A stretch of 64,000 nucleotides of DNA from Leucosporidium creatinivorum. Its lineage: Eukaryota > Basidiomycota > Microbotryomycetes > Leucosporidiales > Leucosporidiaceae. Location of the stretch: contig BCKL01000030.1 in NCBI GenBank assembly GCA_001600635.1, forward strand, positions 104,068 through 168,067, written 5' to 3'. How positions within the stretch are numbered: the first letter of the stretch is position 1; the number at the start of each line of letters is the position of its first letter. The translations under genes and the position numbers were made by a program. Under the pieces are notes generated by a model that was not told the origin of the DNA, searched no databases, and saw only the letters and a list, made by a program, of their open reading frames with translations. This document shows positions 35,324 to 48,086 of the stretch, in pieces.

Positions 35324-37386
35324 CTAAGCCTGCACAGTCTCGACCAACAACCTCTTCAAGCTCTCAATCTGCTCCTTCACGGCCCTCCTACTCGTTCCAC
35401 CCGCGGCATCACGCCTCTCCACGCTGGTCTCAAAGTTGAACACATCCTTGACGTCCTCCTCGAAGGTAGGGCAGACGGACTTGAATTGCTCCAAGGTGAG
35501 GTCCGAGAGGGGGACGTTGGATTCCTCTGAGAGGCGGATGCAGGAGCCTGAGATGTGGTGCGTCTCGCGGAAGGGGATCTATGAGAGAGCGGGAGGAGTG
35601 AGTAGGAGGATTGGGGGAGGTAGGGGAGGGGACGTACACCCTTGCGAACGAGGTACTCGGCCAAATCGGTCGCGAGCATGTCGGGCGTGAGGGAGGCCTT
35701 CATCTTCTCGGGGAAGACCTGTCCACAGCGCAACAGGGGTCAGTTATCATTCTACTAGCTCGGAGGGAAGACACGCACCTTGAGAGTAGTGATGACTCCC
35801 TGCAAGATCCTAAGACTCTTGCCGATGGTGTCGGCCGCGTCGAACATGGGCTCCTGCGACTCTTGGAGATCCTTGTTGTAGGTGGCGGGGAGACCCTTGA
35901 GGGTGGTGAGGAATCCGGAGAGCTGTGAGGACGGGAACGGAGGGTCAGCGACGAGAGACGAGGAAGAGAGAAGAGAGGAAGGACGAACCTGACCCATAGT
36001 ACGTCCAGACTTGCCGCGAAGGAGCTCACAGGCGTCGGGGTTCTTCTTCTGGGGCATGATGGACGATCCGGTGCTGTTGTCGTGGACAGAAACGAGGTCA
36101 GGTCCGCGAGCTCGGAGCCTGGAGGCGAAGGAAGAGAGAGAAGCGACGTACGAGTAGGCATCACCGCACATAACCCATCCAAACTCGGAGGACGAGTAGA
36201 TGATGATATCCTCAGCCAGGCGGGAGATGTGGACCATGAGGAGCGAGCAGACGAAGAGGTACTCGGCGACGAAATCGCGGTCGGCGACAGACTGTTCAGC
36301 GGTGGGATGGTGGTGAGATCAGCGTTGAGACGAGGAATAGCAGGAGCAGAAGAAAGAAGCGCACCTGCATCGAGTTGCCCGAGACCTTGCCCATGCCGAG
36401 CTCGGAGCGGAGGAGCTCACGGTCGACCGAGAAGGGGTTTCCAGCGAGAGCTCCCGAGCCGAGGGGGAGGGTCGAGACGCGGCTAGTGAAGTAGCATGCA
36501 TGTCAGTTCTCGGCGAAGAGGAGAGCGGAGAAACAGCGGCTCACGGAAGGAGGTTGCGCATGCGGTCGAGGTCGCCGGCGAACGAGTGGGCGTGGGCGAG
36601 GAGGAAGTGAGAGAAGCGGATGGGTTGGGCGCGCTGATGGGAGCACAGGTATCAGCAATCGTCCTCTGTTTTGCTCAGAGGCGACAAAGACTCACCTGCA
36701 GGTGGGTGAAGCCGGCTGCGAGGTGATCGATCCACTCCTCGGCCTTAACGGTGAGGATCCCAATAACGCCCTGGATGTACTCAATATCCTGCACCACCTC
36801 CTTCATCAACCATAGGCGCATATCAGTGGCGACCTGATCGTTCCTACTCCTCCCCGTGTGGAGCTTTCCGCCAATGTCGCTGCCGATAATCTCGGACAGA
36901 CGGCGCTCGTTGGCCGTGTGGATATCCTCGTCATCCTTCTTGATCGCGAAGGTGTCGTTCTCCCACTCGGCCTGGACGGCGTCGAGGCCGCGACGGATCT
37001 CGGCGAGCTCGTGGGAGGTGAGGATGGGAGGGGAGGTCTTGGAAAGAGCGAGAGCGTAGGCCTTGGAGCCGGCGACGTCGACGGCGTAGAGCTTCTTGTC
37101 GTAGGAGAGGCACTGGTTGAACTCCCACATGCTGCAGAGGGTGGCAAGGTCAGCTTGAGGCGCTTCGGCGCTTGAGCGCTTGGAGAAGTTGCGAAGGGGA
37201 GGTGAGGTGCTGAGCGAGCAGCAGAGCGGAACGTACAGAGGATCAGTACCCTCTTGAAACCTGTGGGCGTAGTTGAGCTCTTAGCATGCATCTCATGAGC
37301 AGTTCGACGAGCGAAAGATGCCGTTGAGTGTCGACTCACCTTCCTCCCCAGAGCTTCTTGGCCATCAATTCCTTTGCGCTGCTCAT
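35324..37386 (-). CDS. ARG4: argininosuccinate lyase
   Basis: Last step of arginine synthesis: argininosuccinate to arginine plus fumarate; a homotetrameric cytosolic enzyme. [20 protein letters not shown] at the start is the typical ASL opening. Then [55 protein letters not shown] and the fumarase/ASL signature [20 protein letters not shown], with the catalytic Ser in the GSS loop. The C-terminal part ([19 protein letters not shown]) contains the conserved late helices. The end is RLLVETVQA. About nine introns. A possible 5'-UTR intron ends just before the ATG (ctacag). Divergent from the myosin gene. Confidence 0.96.
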
Positions 37387-37982
37387 ATTGATTTGCTGTA
37401 GGTGAGGGAGAGCTCAGAGTTAGCTATAAGGCCTAGCAGGAGTTGAGCAGCTGCTTGTTGAACTGGAAAGGCGTGCGGGTTCTTTCGAAACGAGGTGTAG
37501 GAGGCTAGGCGAGCTGTAGCTGGGCGAGGACAAGCTCCATGTATTTGACTGAGTCGCGCTAGCAACCCAGACGCCCCTAGGAGCTGCTGCATGCACAGCA
37601 TCTGGGTTGAGAGGGGGGATGACTCTTGCCAGCGACGATAAGGTGGGCTCGACGAGAGATGGGAAAGGGTGGATGAATGAATTGAGAGGGTACAGAAAGT
37701 GCCTGAGTGCCTGTAGCTGTATTGAAGCTGTGTGAGCCTTACCTGTAGTCGAAAGGAGATGTAGCGAAGAGACAAGAGATCAAGCCTACTCCGTGAGACT
37801 CGGGAAAGGTGAGCTGGAGCTGGAGAGGGTCTACCTTCTACGCACCGCTCAGCTGGCCTGCATCGAAGCATCAGCTACAACTTCCGACTTAGTCTCGCCT
37901 ACAACACCGACTACAGCCTAGAAGGCTACACCTACAACTCGCCCTCTCTCTCGGCTCCCTCCCCTCGTCTGCCAGCTAGAGG
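37387..37982. promoter_or_regulatory. divergent promoter region ARG4 / myosin V
   Basis: A 596-bp gap between two start codons. On the ARG4 side a long open frame reaches the ATG but is interrupted by splice-like signals, consistent with a spliced 5' leader. The myosin side has a pyrimidine-rich leader just before its ATG. No gene seen. Confidence 0.45.
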
Positions 37983-40900
37983 ATGGCCGCTCACCCGGTG
38001 CTCGACGCCTACTCGGTCGATGCTAGGACTTGGCATTCTCACAAGGAATTGGGGTGGATCGGAGGACAAGTTACTACAAACGACATTGAGGGGCAGAATG
38101 TTGTACTCGAGTTCAAGGACGAGAGCGACAAGGTGCGTGTCCTCGTCACTTCTCACGCGTTTTTCTCTTGCTGTACCTCGTCTACTCGTTCAAAAGAGCG
38201 CGTAGCAGTCTACTATGATGGAGGGCAATAGCTGGAGCTACTCGGCTGGAAGAGGGAGTCGCAGAAGGATTAGCTGGAGCAGCGACCCCGGAACGCGATG
38301 GGGCAGCGCTTGCTCCGATCTCGTTTCTGTGCAACAGCAGCGGCGCAGTAATACCGAGCAGCTCTCGGGATATGTAGCTCATTACAGCAGCTCCCGTCCA
38401 GGCTGCTCGCATACGTGTACAGACGAGCAGGCTCCCCTTGTCCTCCGCTCTCTGACCTCGCATCACTCCTTTCGCCGTCCACACTCGCTGACGCAAGCTT
38501 CTTTCCATCTCCATTTACCGTCCACTACATCTACCATGACTCTACTCGACTACACCAACAGATCCACACCGTTACGACTACGCTAGAGGCCCTCGCGACC
38601 GCGACGGCAGCGTCGCCTTCCGACCTTCTCCCACCGTTGCGCAACCCTCCCTTGCTCGAAGCGACCGAGGATCTCACCAACCTGAGTTATCTGAACGAGC
38701 CTGCAGGTGAGTAGTCTCGCGATCAAGCTCAGTAGAGCCCTCGCTAATCATTCGTCGCGCCTCCTCGCCATCAACATTCACGCTCGTCTTGCAGTCCTCC
38801 ACACGATCCTCCACCGCTACTCGCTCCGCCAAATCTACACCTACTCGGGAATCGTCCTCGTCGCCGTCAACCCCTTCTCCTCCCTCTCGGTCTACTCGCC
38901 TTCCATCGTCCAAGCCTACGCCGGCAGGAGGAAGGGCGAGCTCGAGCCTCACTTGTTCGCTATCGCCGAAGATGCGTACCGCTGCATGGTTGGGACTGGT
39001 GGAGAGCCTGGAGGGAACCAGACGATCATCGTCAGTGGAGAGAGGTGCGTTTCTCTCGAGGGAGGAGCTCGGCGGAGGGGGATGGGGATGGAGTTGAGCT
39101 GACTTGCGCTCCTTCCTTCGACGATCACAGTGGTGCCGGAAAGACCGTCTCCGCCAAGTACATCATGCGCTACTTTGCTACCGTGGACGACCCATCAAGG
39201 CCAGGTCGACGAAAGGTGTGATTGGGTCGAGGCAGGGGATCTCGAGATCGCCGAGCTGACTATGTGACCCTACAGACGACCGCGAGTGGGATGAGTGAGA
39301 CCGAGGAGCAGATTCTCGCTACCAACCCCATCATGGAGGCCTTCGGCAACGCCAAGACGACTCGCAACGACAACTCGTCGCGTTTCGGAAAGTACATCGA
39401 GGTGAGTCGTTCGGTTTGAACACACGATGAGCAATAAGCCGACATACCATGACCACTACAGATCCTCTTCGACGACACGCAAACCATCGTCGGCGCCCGC
39501 ATCCGCACCTACCTCCTCGAGCGATCTCGTCTCGTCTACCAACCCGAGACGGAGCGCAACTACCACATCTTCTACCAACTCCTCGCCGGCGCCCCCTCCT
39601 CCGAGCGCAAGAACCTCGGTCTCGCCGACGCCTCCACCTTCACCTACCTCAACCAGGGAGGACCCACCTCCTCCAGCATCTCGGGAGTCGACGACGCCGA
39701 GGAGTTCCGCGCGACACAAGAGGCGCTGTCGACTGTTGGCATTGCCGTCGAACGCCAGTGGCAGATCTTCAAGGTCCTCGCTGCGCTCTTGCACCTCGGC
39801 AACATGGAGATCAAGGCGACGCGGACTGAGGCGCTACTCGACGACGACGACCCGAGCCTCACCCTCGCGACACAGTTGCTCGGCATCGACAAGGCCCAGT
39901 TCAAGAAGTGGATCATCAAGAAGCAGATTGTCACCCGCACCGACAAGATTGTCTCGTCCCTCTCGGCGCCCCAGGCCAATATCGTCAAGGACTCGGTCGC
40001 CAAGCATATCTATGCTAGCCTCTTCGATTGGCTCGTCGCTGTCGTAAACGAGAGCTTGACCAACGACTCAGTCGAGGGCAAGGTCAAGAACTTTATTGGA
40101 GTTCTCGTGAGTCGATTTGCGCTCGGCGTCCATCAGCGAATGATCGCTGATCGCTTCGCCTTCGCTTCAACAGGATATCTACGGGTTCGAGCACTTCAAG
40201 AAGAACAGCTTCGAGCAATTCTGCATCAACTACGCCAACGAGAAGCTGCAGCAGGAGGTGGGTTCGAGTCGAGCTTCCATCCTGGTCGCGCCGAGCTGAT
40301 CGTCTTCCCCCTTTAACAGTTCAACGCCCACGTCTTCAAGCTCGAGCAAGAGGAGTACGTCCGCGAGGAGATCAACTGGACCTTCATCGACTACGCCGAC
40401 AACCAGCCGACCATCGACATGATCGAAGGCAAGCTCGGCATCCTCTCCCTCCTCGACGAAGAATCGCGCATGCCCTCGGGCTCGGACGCCAACTTTGTTC
40501 AGAAGCTCTACTCGACCATCGGCAAGCCCGAGAACCCCGCGTTCAAGAAGCCGAGGTTCGGCACCAGCGCCTTCACCATCGCGCACTACGCTCTGGACGT
40601 CACGTACGAGGCGGAGGGATTCCTCGAGAAGAACCGAGATACCGTTCCCGACGAGCTCCTCGCTCTTCTCTCGGGATCGACCAACGAGTTCCTCAAGGAG
40701 GCTCTCGAACGAGCGGATGCCGCCAAAGCGGCGGCGCAGGATGCGGCCGAGCAGGCAAAAACCGAACGACCAGGATCCGTCATCGCGAGCAAGAGGGCGT
40801 CGGTCATGGGCGGAGGACTCGGCGGCGGAGTTGGAGGAGGAGCAGGCCGAGCCGGAGCGACGGCGAGGAAACCGACGTTGGGATCCATCTTCAAGACGTC

Positions 40901-43900
40901 CCTTATCTCCCTCATGGATACCATCGACTCGACCAATGCGCACTACATTCGCTGCATCAAGCCGAATGAGGCTAAGCAGGCGTGGGAGTTTGAGCCCCAG
41001 ATGGTCCTCGGGCAGTTGAGGGCTTGCGGTGTGCTCGAGACGATTCGCATCTCGTGCGCTGGATACCCGACGCGGTGGACGTTCGAGGAGTTTGCCGAGC
41101 GGTGAGTTTGCTGGTCGTTCTTCGTCGCCGAGCGAGCGCTAATTTATCCTCTCTCGTCTCGCAGCTACTACATGCTCGTCGCATCGGATCAATGGGGACC
41201 CGAGATCCGCACCCTCTGCACCCGCATCCTCGAGGCGACGATCGAGGACAAGGACAAGTTCCAAGTCGGCCTCACCAAGATCTTCTTCCGCGCCGGCCTC
41301 CTCGCCCGCTTCGAACAGCTTCGCACCAACCGCCTTAACCAACTCGCCACGCTCATGCAGAAGAACGTGAGGCGGCATCTCGCGGTCAAGAACTACCAGG
41401 CGACGAGGAAGGCGGTCATTGGTGTGCAGACGGTTTGGAGGGCGACGATGGCGAGGAGGAGGGCCGAGGAGGAGAGGAAGCAGAAGGCCGCCGTGCTCAT
41501 TCAGAGGACGGCGAGGGGCTACTTGGAGAGGCAGCGGTATGCGAGGGTCAAGTCGGCAGTGGTCACCATCCAGTCCGGTGGGTCTCGCTCAGTTGGCGTT
41601 CGTCGGCGCGCTTGCTTACCGTGCCTCCCTTCGCAGTCGCTCGCGGTCGCAACGTCAGGAAGAACTACCGGCAACAGCGTCTCGACTCGTCCGCCATTCT
41701 CCTGCAGAGCCTCTTCCGCGGATGGTGAGCCCTTATTGGTTTCTCTCCTCCTCGCGAGCTTCCGCTGACCTCTCTCCACAATCGCAGGCTTGTCCGACAA
41801 ACCGCCACCCGAGATCGGAAACATGTCGTCCTCCTCCAGTCCTGCGTCCGCCGCCGTCAAGCCAAGGGCCAACTACAGACGCTCAAGACGGAGGCTCGCT
41901 CGGTCGTCCACTTCAAGGAGGTCTCGTACAAGCTCGAGAACAAGGTCGTCGAGCTCACCCAGACGCTCCAGAAGCGCACGGCCGACAATCGCGACCTCCA
42001 GTCCAAGCTCAAGGGCCTCGAAACCCAGCTCGAATCCTGGATGGCCAAGTACGAGGACGTCGACGGCAAGGCCAAATCGCTCCAAGCTCGCGTCGACCAG
42101 CCCACGGTCGGACTTCCCGAGTTCCAGGCGCTCGAGGCGCAGAAGCGCGAGCTCGACACCAAGCTCGAGTCGTCGCTCAAGAAGATCACCGAGCAGGAGG
42201 CCGAGATCAAGCGACTGCTGGAGGAGCACGAGGCGGCGAGGAAGGAGATGGAGGAGAAGCACGCGTCGCTCAAGGCTAGTCTCGCTACCGCCAGCGACGA
42301 CTCGGCGACCGTCTCGAGTCTGCGGAACGAGCTCTCGACTCTGCGCGAGCAGCTCACTCGCCAGGTCGCCAACGCCAACAACTCGACCAAGGCCGCTCGA
42401 CCGGAAGGAGGAGCGTTTAACATGACCACTGGAGCTCGCGCCGTCGAGAATGGAGGATCCAACCCCGTCGGAGCCATGGTCGCCGGAGCAGCAGCAGCCG
42501 CCGGCCTCATCGGCCCCTCGACCTCGTCGAAGCGTCGTCAACGCCGCCACAGCGATCTCGGCGAGCAGAACGTCAGCCCCATCCCCGAGGACGAGCGCTG
42601 GGAGTCACCACGAGCCGTTTCGGTCGCCTTCCCTCAGGATAACGGGGTCAAGCGATTCGGCGGCAACAAGAGCTACCTCGCAGACGTTTACGACGACCCT
42701 GCCGAGGAGCTCATGAAGCTGCTGGAGGAGGAGGAGCCGCTGGATGAGGACGTACTCTCGGGCATCATCCGCCACCTCAAGATTCCGCCGGCCAACCTCC
42801 AGAACCCTCAGCTGCCGAAGGAGGTCCTCTTCCCCGCTCATCTCATCTCGCTCGTCACCAACGAGATGTGGAAGTACGGCATGATGCGCGAGAGCGAGAG
42901 GTTCCTCGCCAACGTCATGAGGACGATTCAGGAGCATGTCATGGTATGTGAACGGCCCTCGCTGACTCTCTTTCGGCTCGAGCTGACTTTCCCGTTCTCT
43001 CGCAGGCCTACACCGGCGACGAGGTCATCGTCCCCGGCATCTTCTGGCTCTCCAACGTCCACGAGATCCTCTCCTTCGTCTGCATCGCCGAGAGCGACAT
43101 CCTCCAAGGCATCGGCCCAGGCGACGACGGCATCGGGCGCGAGTACGATTGGGACGACTACGAGCGCCTCGTCACCATTGTGAAGCATGATTTGGACTCA
43201 TTAGAGTACAATCTCTATCACACATGGATGCAAGAGACGAAGAAGCGGCTCCACAAGATGGTCATCCCCGCCCTCATCGAATCGCAATCCCTCCCCGGCT
43301 TCGTCACCTCGGACTCGGGAGGACGTCTCTTCAACCGCCTCGTCGGAGGCAACCAGACGCCCGCCTTCAGCATGGACGACATCCTCAACCTCCTCAACAA
43401 GGTCTGGAAGTCGCTCAAGTCGTACTACGTCGAGCACTCGGTCGTGCAGCAGGCCGTCACCGAACTCCTCAAGCTCGTCGGCGTCTCCTCCTTCAACGAC
43501 CTCCTCATGCGTCGCAACTTTAGCTCGTGGAAGCGGGCGATGCAGATCCAGTAGTACGTTCGAACTGGTAGTCGAACTCTTTCCCCTCGACGTCGACTGA
43601 TCTTTGCCTCCTCCCCTCTCCCTCCCTTCTCCTCTCCTTCCTTCCCCTCCTTCAGCAACATCACCCGCCTCGAGGAGTGGTGCAAGTCGCACGACATGCC
43701 CGAGGGTACGCTCCAGCTGGAACACCTGATGCAGGCGACCAAGCTGCTGCAGCTCAAGAAGGCCTCGCTCGCCGACATCGAGATCATCTACGACGTCTGC
43801 TGGATGCTGACGCCGACGCAGATTCAGAGTGAGTGTTTCGACCTTCTTCTTTCGCGCAGCCAACTAACCTTCCCCTCTCCTACAGAACTCATCGCCAATT

Positions 43901-44483
43901 GTCAGCTCAACTTCCTCTCCTTCCCCCTTCCGACTTTCCCCTCTCCTCTTCCCTCTTTCCTCTTCCCTCTTCCCTCTTTACTCTTCCCTCTTCCCTATTT
44001 CCTCTTCCCTCTTCCCTCTTCCACCTTCCACCTTCCGCCTCCCCCTTCTCCCTTCTCCTTCTCCCTTCTCCTTTCTCTCGCTGACCTTTCTCCTTTCGCA
44101 GACTACGTGGCCGACTACGAAAACCCGATTTCACCAGAGATCCTTCGTGCTGTCAACTCTCGCGTTATTGCTGGCGACCGCAACGATCACCTCCTGCTGC
44201 CTCCCGAAGTCGAGGAGGCGGGCCCCTTCGAAATTCCTCTTCCTCGCGAAGTCACCGGGATCGAGACGTATATTCCCAGCTGGCTTTCTGGTGAGTTTTT
44301 TCTCGCTTCTCCCCTCTTTTTCAGCCGTTCTCTGACCCTCTGCCTCTCCTTCTGCCTCCTCCTCTCTCCTCCTTCCTTTCCCTCTCCCTCCCCTCTCCTT
44401 CCCCTCCTTCTTCCCCCTTCCCCTTCTCCCCAACAGCACCCCACGTGAGGACTATTGTTTCTGTAGTTTCGTCCACCCAGCAG
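37983..44483 (+). CDS. MYO2: class V myosin heavy chain
   Basis: Actin motor for organelle and secretory-vesicle transport. The SH3-like N-terminus [15 protein letters not shown] is typical. The P-loop GESGAGKT is split by an intron (39044-39130). Switch I is [16 protein letters not shown] and switch [22 protein letters not shown]; the SH1 helix region is [17 protein letters not shown]. About six IQ motifs follow (from [16 protein letters not shown] to [13 protein letters not shown]), then a coiled coil, and the dilute/cargo-binding globular tail ([40 protein letters not shown]). Loop 2 has an Ala- and Gly-rich insert (about 40690-40870). The end is SVVSSTQQ. About fourteen introns; the last ones are almost pure pyrimidine. 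One donor reads AATT|gtcagc. Confidence 0.96.
43930..44095 (+). repeat. pyrimidine-strand simple repeat inside a myosin intron
   Basis: The + strand is nearly all C and T here, built from imperfect CCCTCTT / TTCCCTC units, and runs to the acceptor ctttcgcag. The branch-like gctgacc lies near its 3' end. Shorter pyrimidine runs fill the neighbouring introns at about 43611-43655 and 44340-44435. Mirror symmetry of such tracts can favour triplex DNA; that is inference. Confidence 0.8.
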
Positions 44484-44615
44484 TAATGAGACGCTTTTAC
44501 ACCGTCTCTTCCTCGACCCTCTCCTTCGCCACCTACAAGGCCTTTCGCTTCTCTCTCTCCTCCCCCCGCTTCGGCTATTAACACGAAGCTCGGCAGCGAA
44601 CTAGATATTACGCAG

Positions 44616-47600
44616 CTACTCCTCCTCCTCCTCCATCTCGACAAGCTTCAACGCCCTCGCCCTCAGCAGCGCCAACCAAAACTCCCTCTCCTCGTCCGAA
44701 AGCTTCGTCCTGTACTCGTTAATCGTCCTCCAAGGCCACCAGCGTGCCTTCTCAATGCTCCTCTGCAGCTGAGCCTGCTGCTCTGGCGTTCCATACTCCT
44801 CGTCCACCTGGACCTCGAATCCTAGCTCCTCGAGACCGTTTCCCAGCTCTCCCCGATTGCTGAACCATTTTCCGAGCGCTTGCACGGGCGTATAATCGTG
44901 GCCATGCAGCGCCATTGGCCGCTCCCAACCCTCCTCTTCGAGCATCTCCTCAAGCTCCTCGATGAACAGCGCGCTCGCCGCGATGTCGTAGGTGTTATGC
45001 CGACCGGCCCTCCTCTTGATCGCCCTCTTGACGTTATGCACTCGGATGGGGGACGTGATTTGCTTGATCTTGAGTCCTACGCCTCGTCGCCTGTCTGCGG
45101 GGGCGCCTCGTGCGGGACCGGACTCGGACGATGAGTCAGAGCCCTCGTCGGAGGAGGTGAGCTCGGTGAGCGAGCTGTCTCCGTCGTCGGCAGCGGCGTT
45201 GCTGGTCGATGAAGATGCGACGGGAGAGTTCTCATTGGCGCGAGAGGGGCGAGGAGGTGGAGGAGGGTCGGGCTCGGAGCGGGGAGGGGGAGCTTTCGAA
45301 GGAGGGAGGAGAGGGCGGGAAGAGCGAGGGAGAGGAGCGGGAGCGGGAGCGGGTGGAGTAGCGGGCGTCGGCGGGGAGGAGAAGGCGTGCGAAAAGATCG
45401 ACTGCATAAGGTCGAGCTTGGGAGGAGCGATGGGCGTCTTCTTGAGCGGTCGCTTCGGCGCCGAGGGAAGTGCGCGAGCCGGAGTCGGAGGGGCGTCGTC
45501 TTTCAGTTGGCGAGGAGGGGTGGAGGTAGGTGCAGCATGAGCTGAGATGGGGCCGGGGGTGAAGTGTCGGAAGCGAGGACGGGATCTTGGGACAGTTGCG
45601 GGCGAGATGGCCGAGGATGGCGACGGCGCTCCAGTGCTCGGCGTGGCTCCTTGGGCGATGGGAGGCGCGGGAGCGGGAGGGCGGTGCTGCTGAGGCGCAG
45701 GAAGAGAATCCGAAGACTTGAGGTTATGTGATTGAAGGTCAGAGAGCTGTCTTAGCAGCTGAGGACTAGAGGGCGAGCAGCGAAGCGAGACAGGCGAGAG
45801 GAGAGACGAACCTCAGAGAGAGTAGGGGCCGTACGGGCGATCTTGCGAGGCGTCCGAGTAGTCATAGGTTCGTCTTCTGTAGCGGAGGAGTATGTCAGCT
45901 CGTCTCTCGTGTCTCTGAGTAAGATCTCGGCGCACCTTCACTCTCCGACATCGCCTTGAGCGATCCCTCCTCCAACAGCTGCCTCACGAGGCCCGTCCTA
46001 GCTGGTCCAGCATCTATCGCGAGAGATGATTTGAGTGCCTTGAGGACCTCCGATGACTCGAGGTATGGGTTGTCTGCCAGAAGCGGGGCGAGGAGGGGCT
46101 CTGAGAAGCAAGCGAGAGAAGTCAGCTCAGGCTCGTTCGAAGGCGATAGGCCTCGCCGCGGCAGCAATTACATACCAGCGGGAGTGATCGACTCGACTCC
46201 TTGACGAGCATGGTGTTGATCAAGTCGGCGAAGAGCGAAGTGATCTTGGCCTCCTCGACCTCCTCCACGTCGAAGCCTGCAGACCAGTCCGAATCAGCTA
46301 CTACGCTATATAACCCAACGAACAACATCGGACTCACCTTCATCCTCCAACAAAGTGCGCATCTCGTCCGTATCGCTCATCAATCGAGCATACTCCAAGT
46401 TAGCCTCCTTCGCCGAGCGAGTTGCGATTCCTGTTCGACGATCTATCAGCTCCTCTGCTCTCCGAGGTAGCGGATACACTAGCCAAATAGAACTGCTTAC
46501 CTTTACTCTGCAAAGCAGACCGCTTCGTCGCCGAACTGCAACTTCTTCCGCCGCCGCGACCGAAGTTGGCGTAGTTCCCTGAGGTGAGGCGAGGATTAGC
46601 ACTCAAGCGTCGCTGGAAACGGAGAAGTCAAACTCACTTGGCCCCTCCGCACCACCGCCATGCGTGCCGGTCCCCCACTCCCTCACATAATCCCTCAACC
46701 TAACCGAGATGACCTCCGCCGAGCCAACCAGATCTGCCTGATCCAAGTTCAAGGCGGCCGTGATCGTTTGAAAGGTGTCAACTTCGACGTTGGCGGCGAT
46801 GGCGAGTCGAGTGTAGTGTATAGCGGGGGTTTGGGTAAGGCAGAGGAGGGAGAGGTAGGTAGACGGCCTTGCGCGCGAGGCAAAGGCTGCGGACTACTTA
46901 ATGACGCGAGGTCATGAGGATGCGAGGGTGGTAGTTTTGCTCGAAGAGCCCGCCGTAGCGTTCCGAGTCAACGTAGAGGTCCGTAAGGTTGAGCGCGCGA
47001 GAGCGAGGGCGAATGAGCGAGAGAGCTTGGGCGTATGCTCCACCGTTCTCTACGTAGCCGATCTGCGCGTTGTGGCAGTAAAACAGCGATTGGATCAGAA
47101 CTGTTGGGGTCGCGAAAGAAGGCAGGTGAGCGAGCGCCGAGCACGAGACTGACCGAGACGTACACTCATCCAAGGCCCTCGCAATCTTGAAGTATCTCTC
47201 CGTAGGTCGTCCTCCTCCGTGCAGCCCCAAGCGAAGCGCCCTCGAATCAAGCGCTGGTACAACGCAGACCGAGAAAGTATCCTTCGAGTCCGAGGTTCGA
47301 CGTCAGCTATCGCTGAACTTTGCTGGCCGAGCGTTTAAGCTCTTCCCGCCGACTTTTCAATCGAGAGAAGAGCAGGAGGCACAGACTCACATGTGCCCAT
47401 ACAACCCACCCCGGTAAGATATGCGCCAGCTCCGCCCGTAGAAGAAGCGCGTAGTCGACAGTAGGGCCGGGAGGAGCATTCGGCGCGAAGGGAGGGCGAT
47501 TGCGAGGAGGGGAGAAGGGAAGACATTGGAGGTTGATTTTGTAGATTTGAGTAGGGTTGTTGAGAGGAGGTTGAGCGGGGAGGGCGGCGAGGAGTGGCGC

Positions 47601-47892
47601 CGTAGCAAAGAGCTCAGGCGTGTGAGGGAAGGAGGTGTAGCAGTGGTCGAGAGCGGGGATCTGCTGGCGAAGCCACTGATTGAGCTGGCCGAGGGGAACA
47701 GGATGCTGATGGAAGTTTGCTTGTGCTGTCATGAGCTGGTTGTAAGAAGCTGGACCGGCGAGAACGCTGAAGGGGCACTGGCGCTCGGCGAGGCTGAGAG
47801 CGGCGGGCTGTAGGGCGTAGGAGGTCAACTGGGGAGTTGAAACGGTAGTGTAAGAGTAGACTCACCTGATCGTGCTGACCATGGTCAGCCAT
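44616..47892 (-). CDS. unrecognised nuclear-looking protein (one or two genes)
   Basis: Spliced exons start MADHGQHDQLTSYALQPAAL and run through RYFKIARALDEFLIQSLFYC and AQALSLIRPRSRALNLTDLY. A second block reads DTFQTITAALNLDQADLVGS, EVISVRLRDYVREWG, ITSLFADLINTMLVKESSRS, then PLLAPLLADNPYLESSEVLK. A long Pro/Ser-rich linker leads to a basic segment (RVHNVKRAIKRRAGRHNTYD) and an acidic tail (LKLVEMEEEEE). I do not recognise the family. The junction near 46880 is unresolved: the first block runs to a stop at 46898 and the second continues in another frame without its own Met, so this is either one gene with an intron I could not place or two adjacent genes. Charge and composition suggest a chromatin or DNA-associated protein, but that is inference. 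Confidence 0.5.
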
Positions 47893-48086
47893 GGCGAGCT
47901 ACAAAGCGACGAGTCGAGAGCAGAGAGGCGAAAGTCGACTCGGCCTTGAGCTTGAGCTCCTTCTCGCTCTCGCTCTCCCTTCTCGTCTCGTCTCCTCTCG
48001 CTTCTACTCCCACTCGCCGCTTCCTCTTCGGTTCAGAAGACTAGCTCACATACCAAGCCTTGCAACTTCTCTCCACCATCTCCAGC

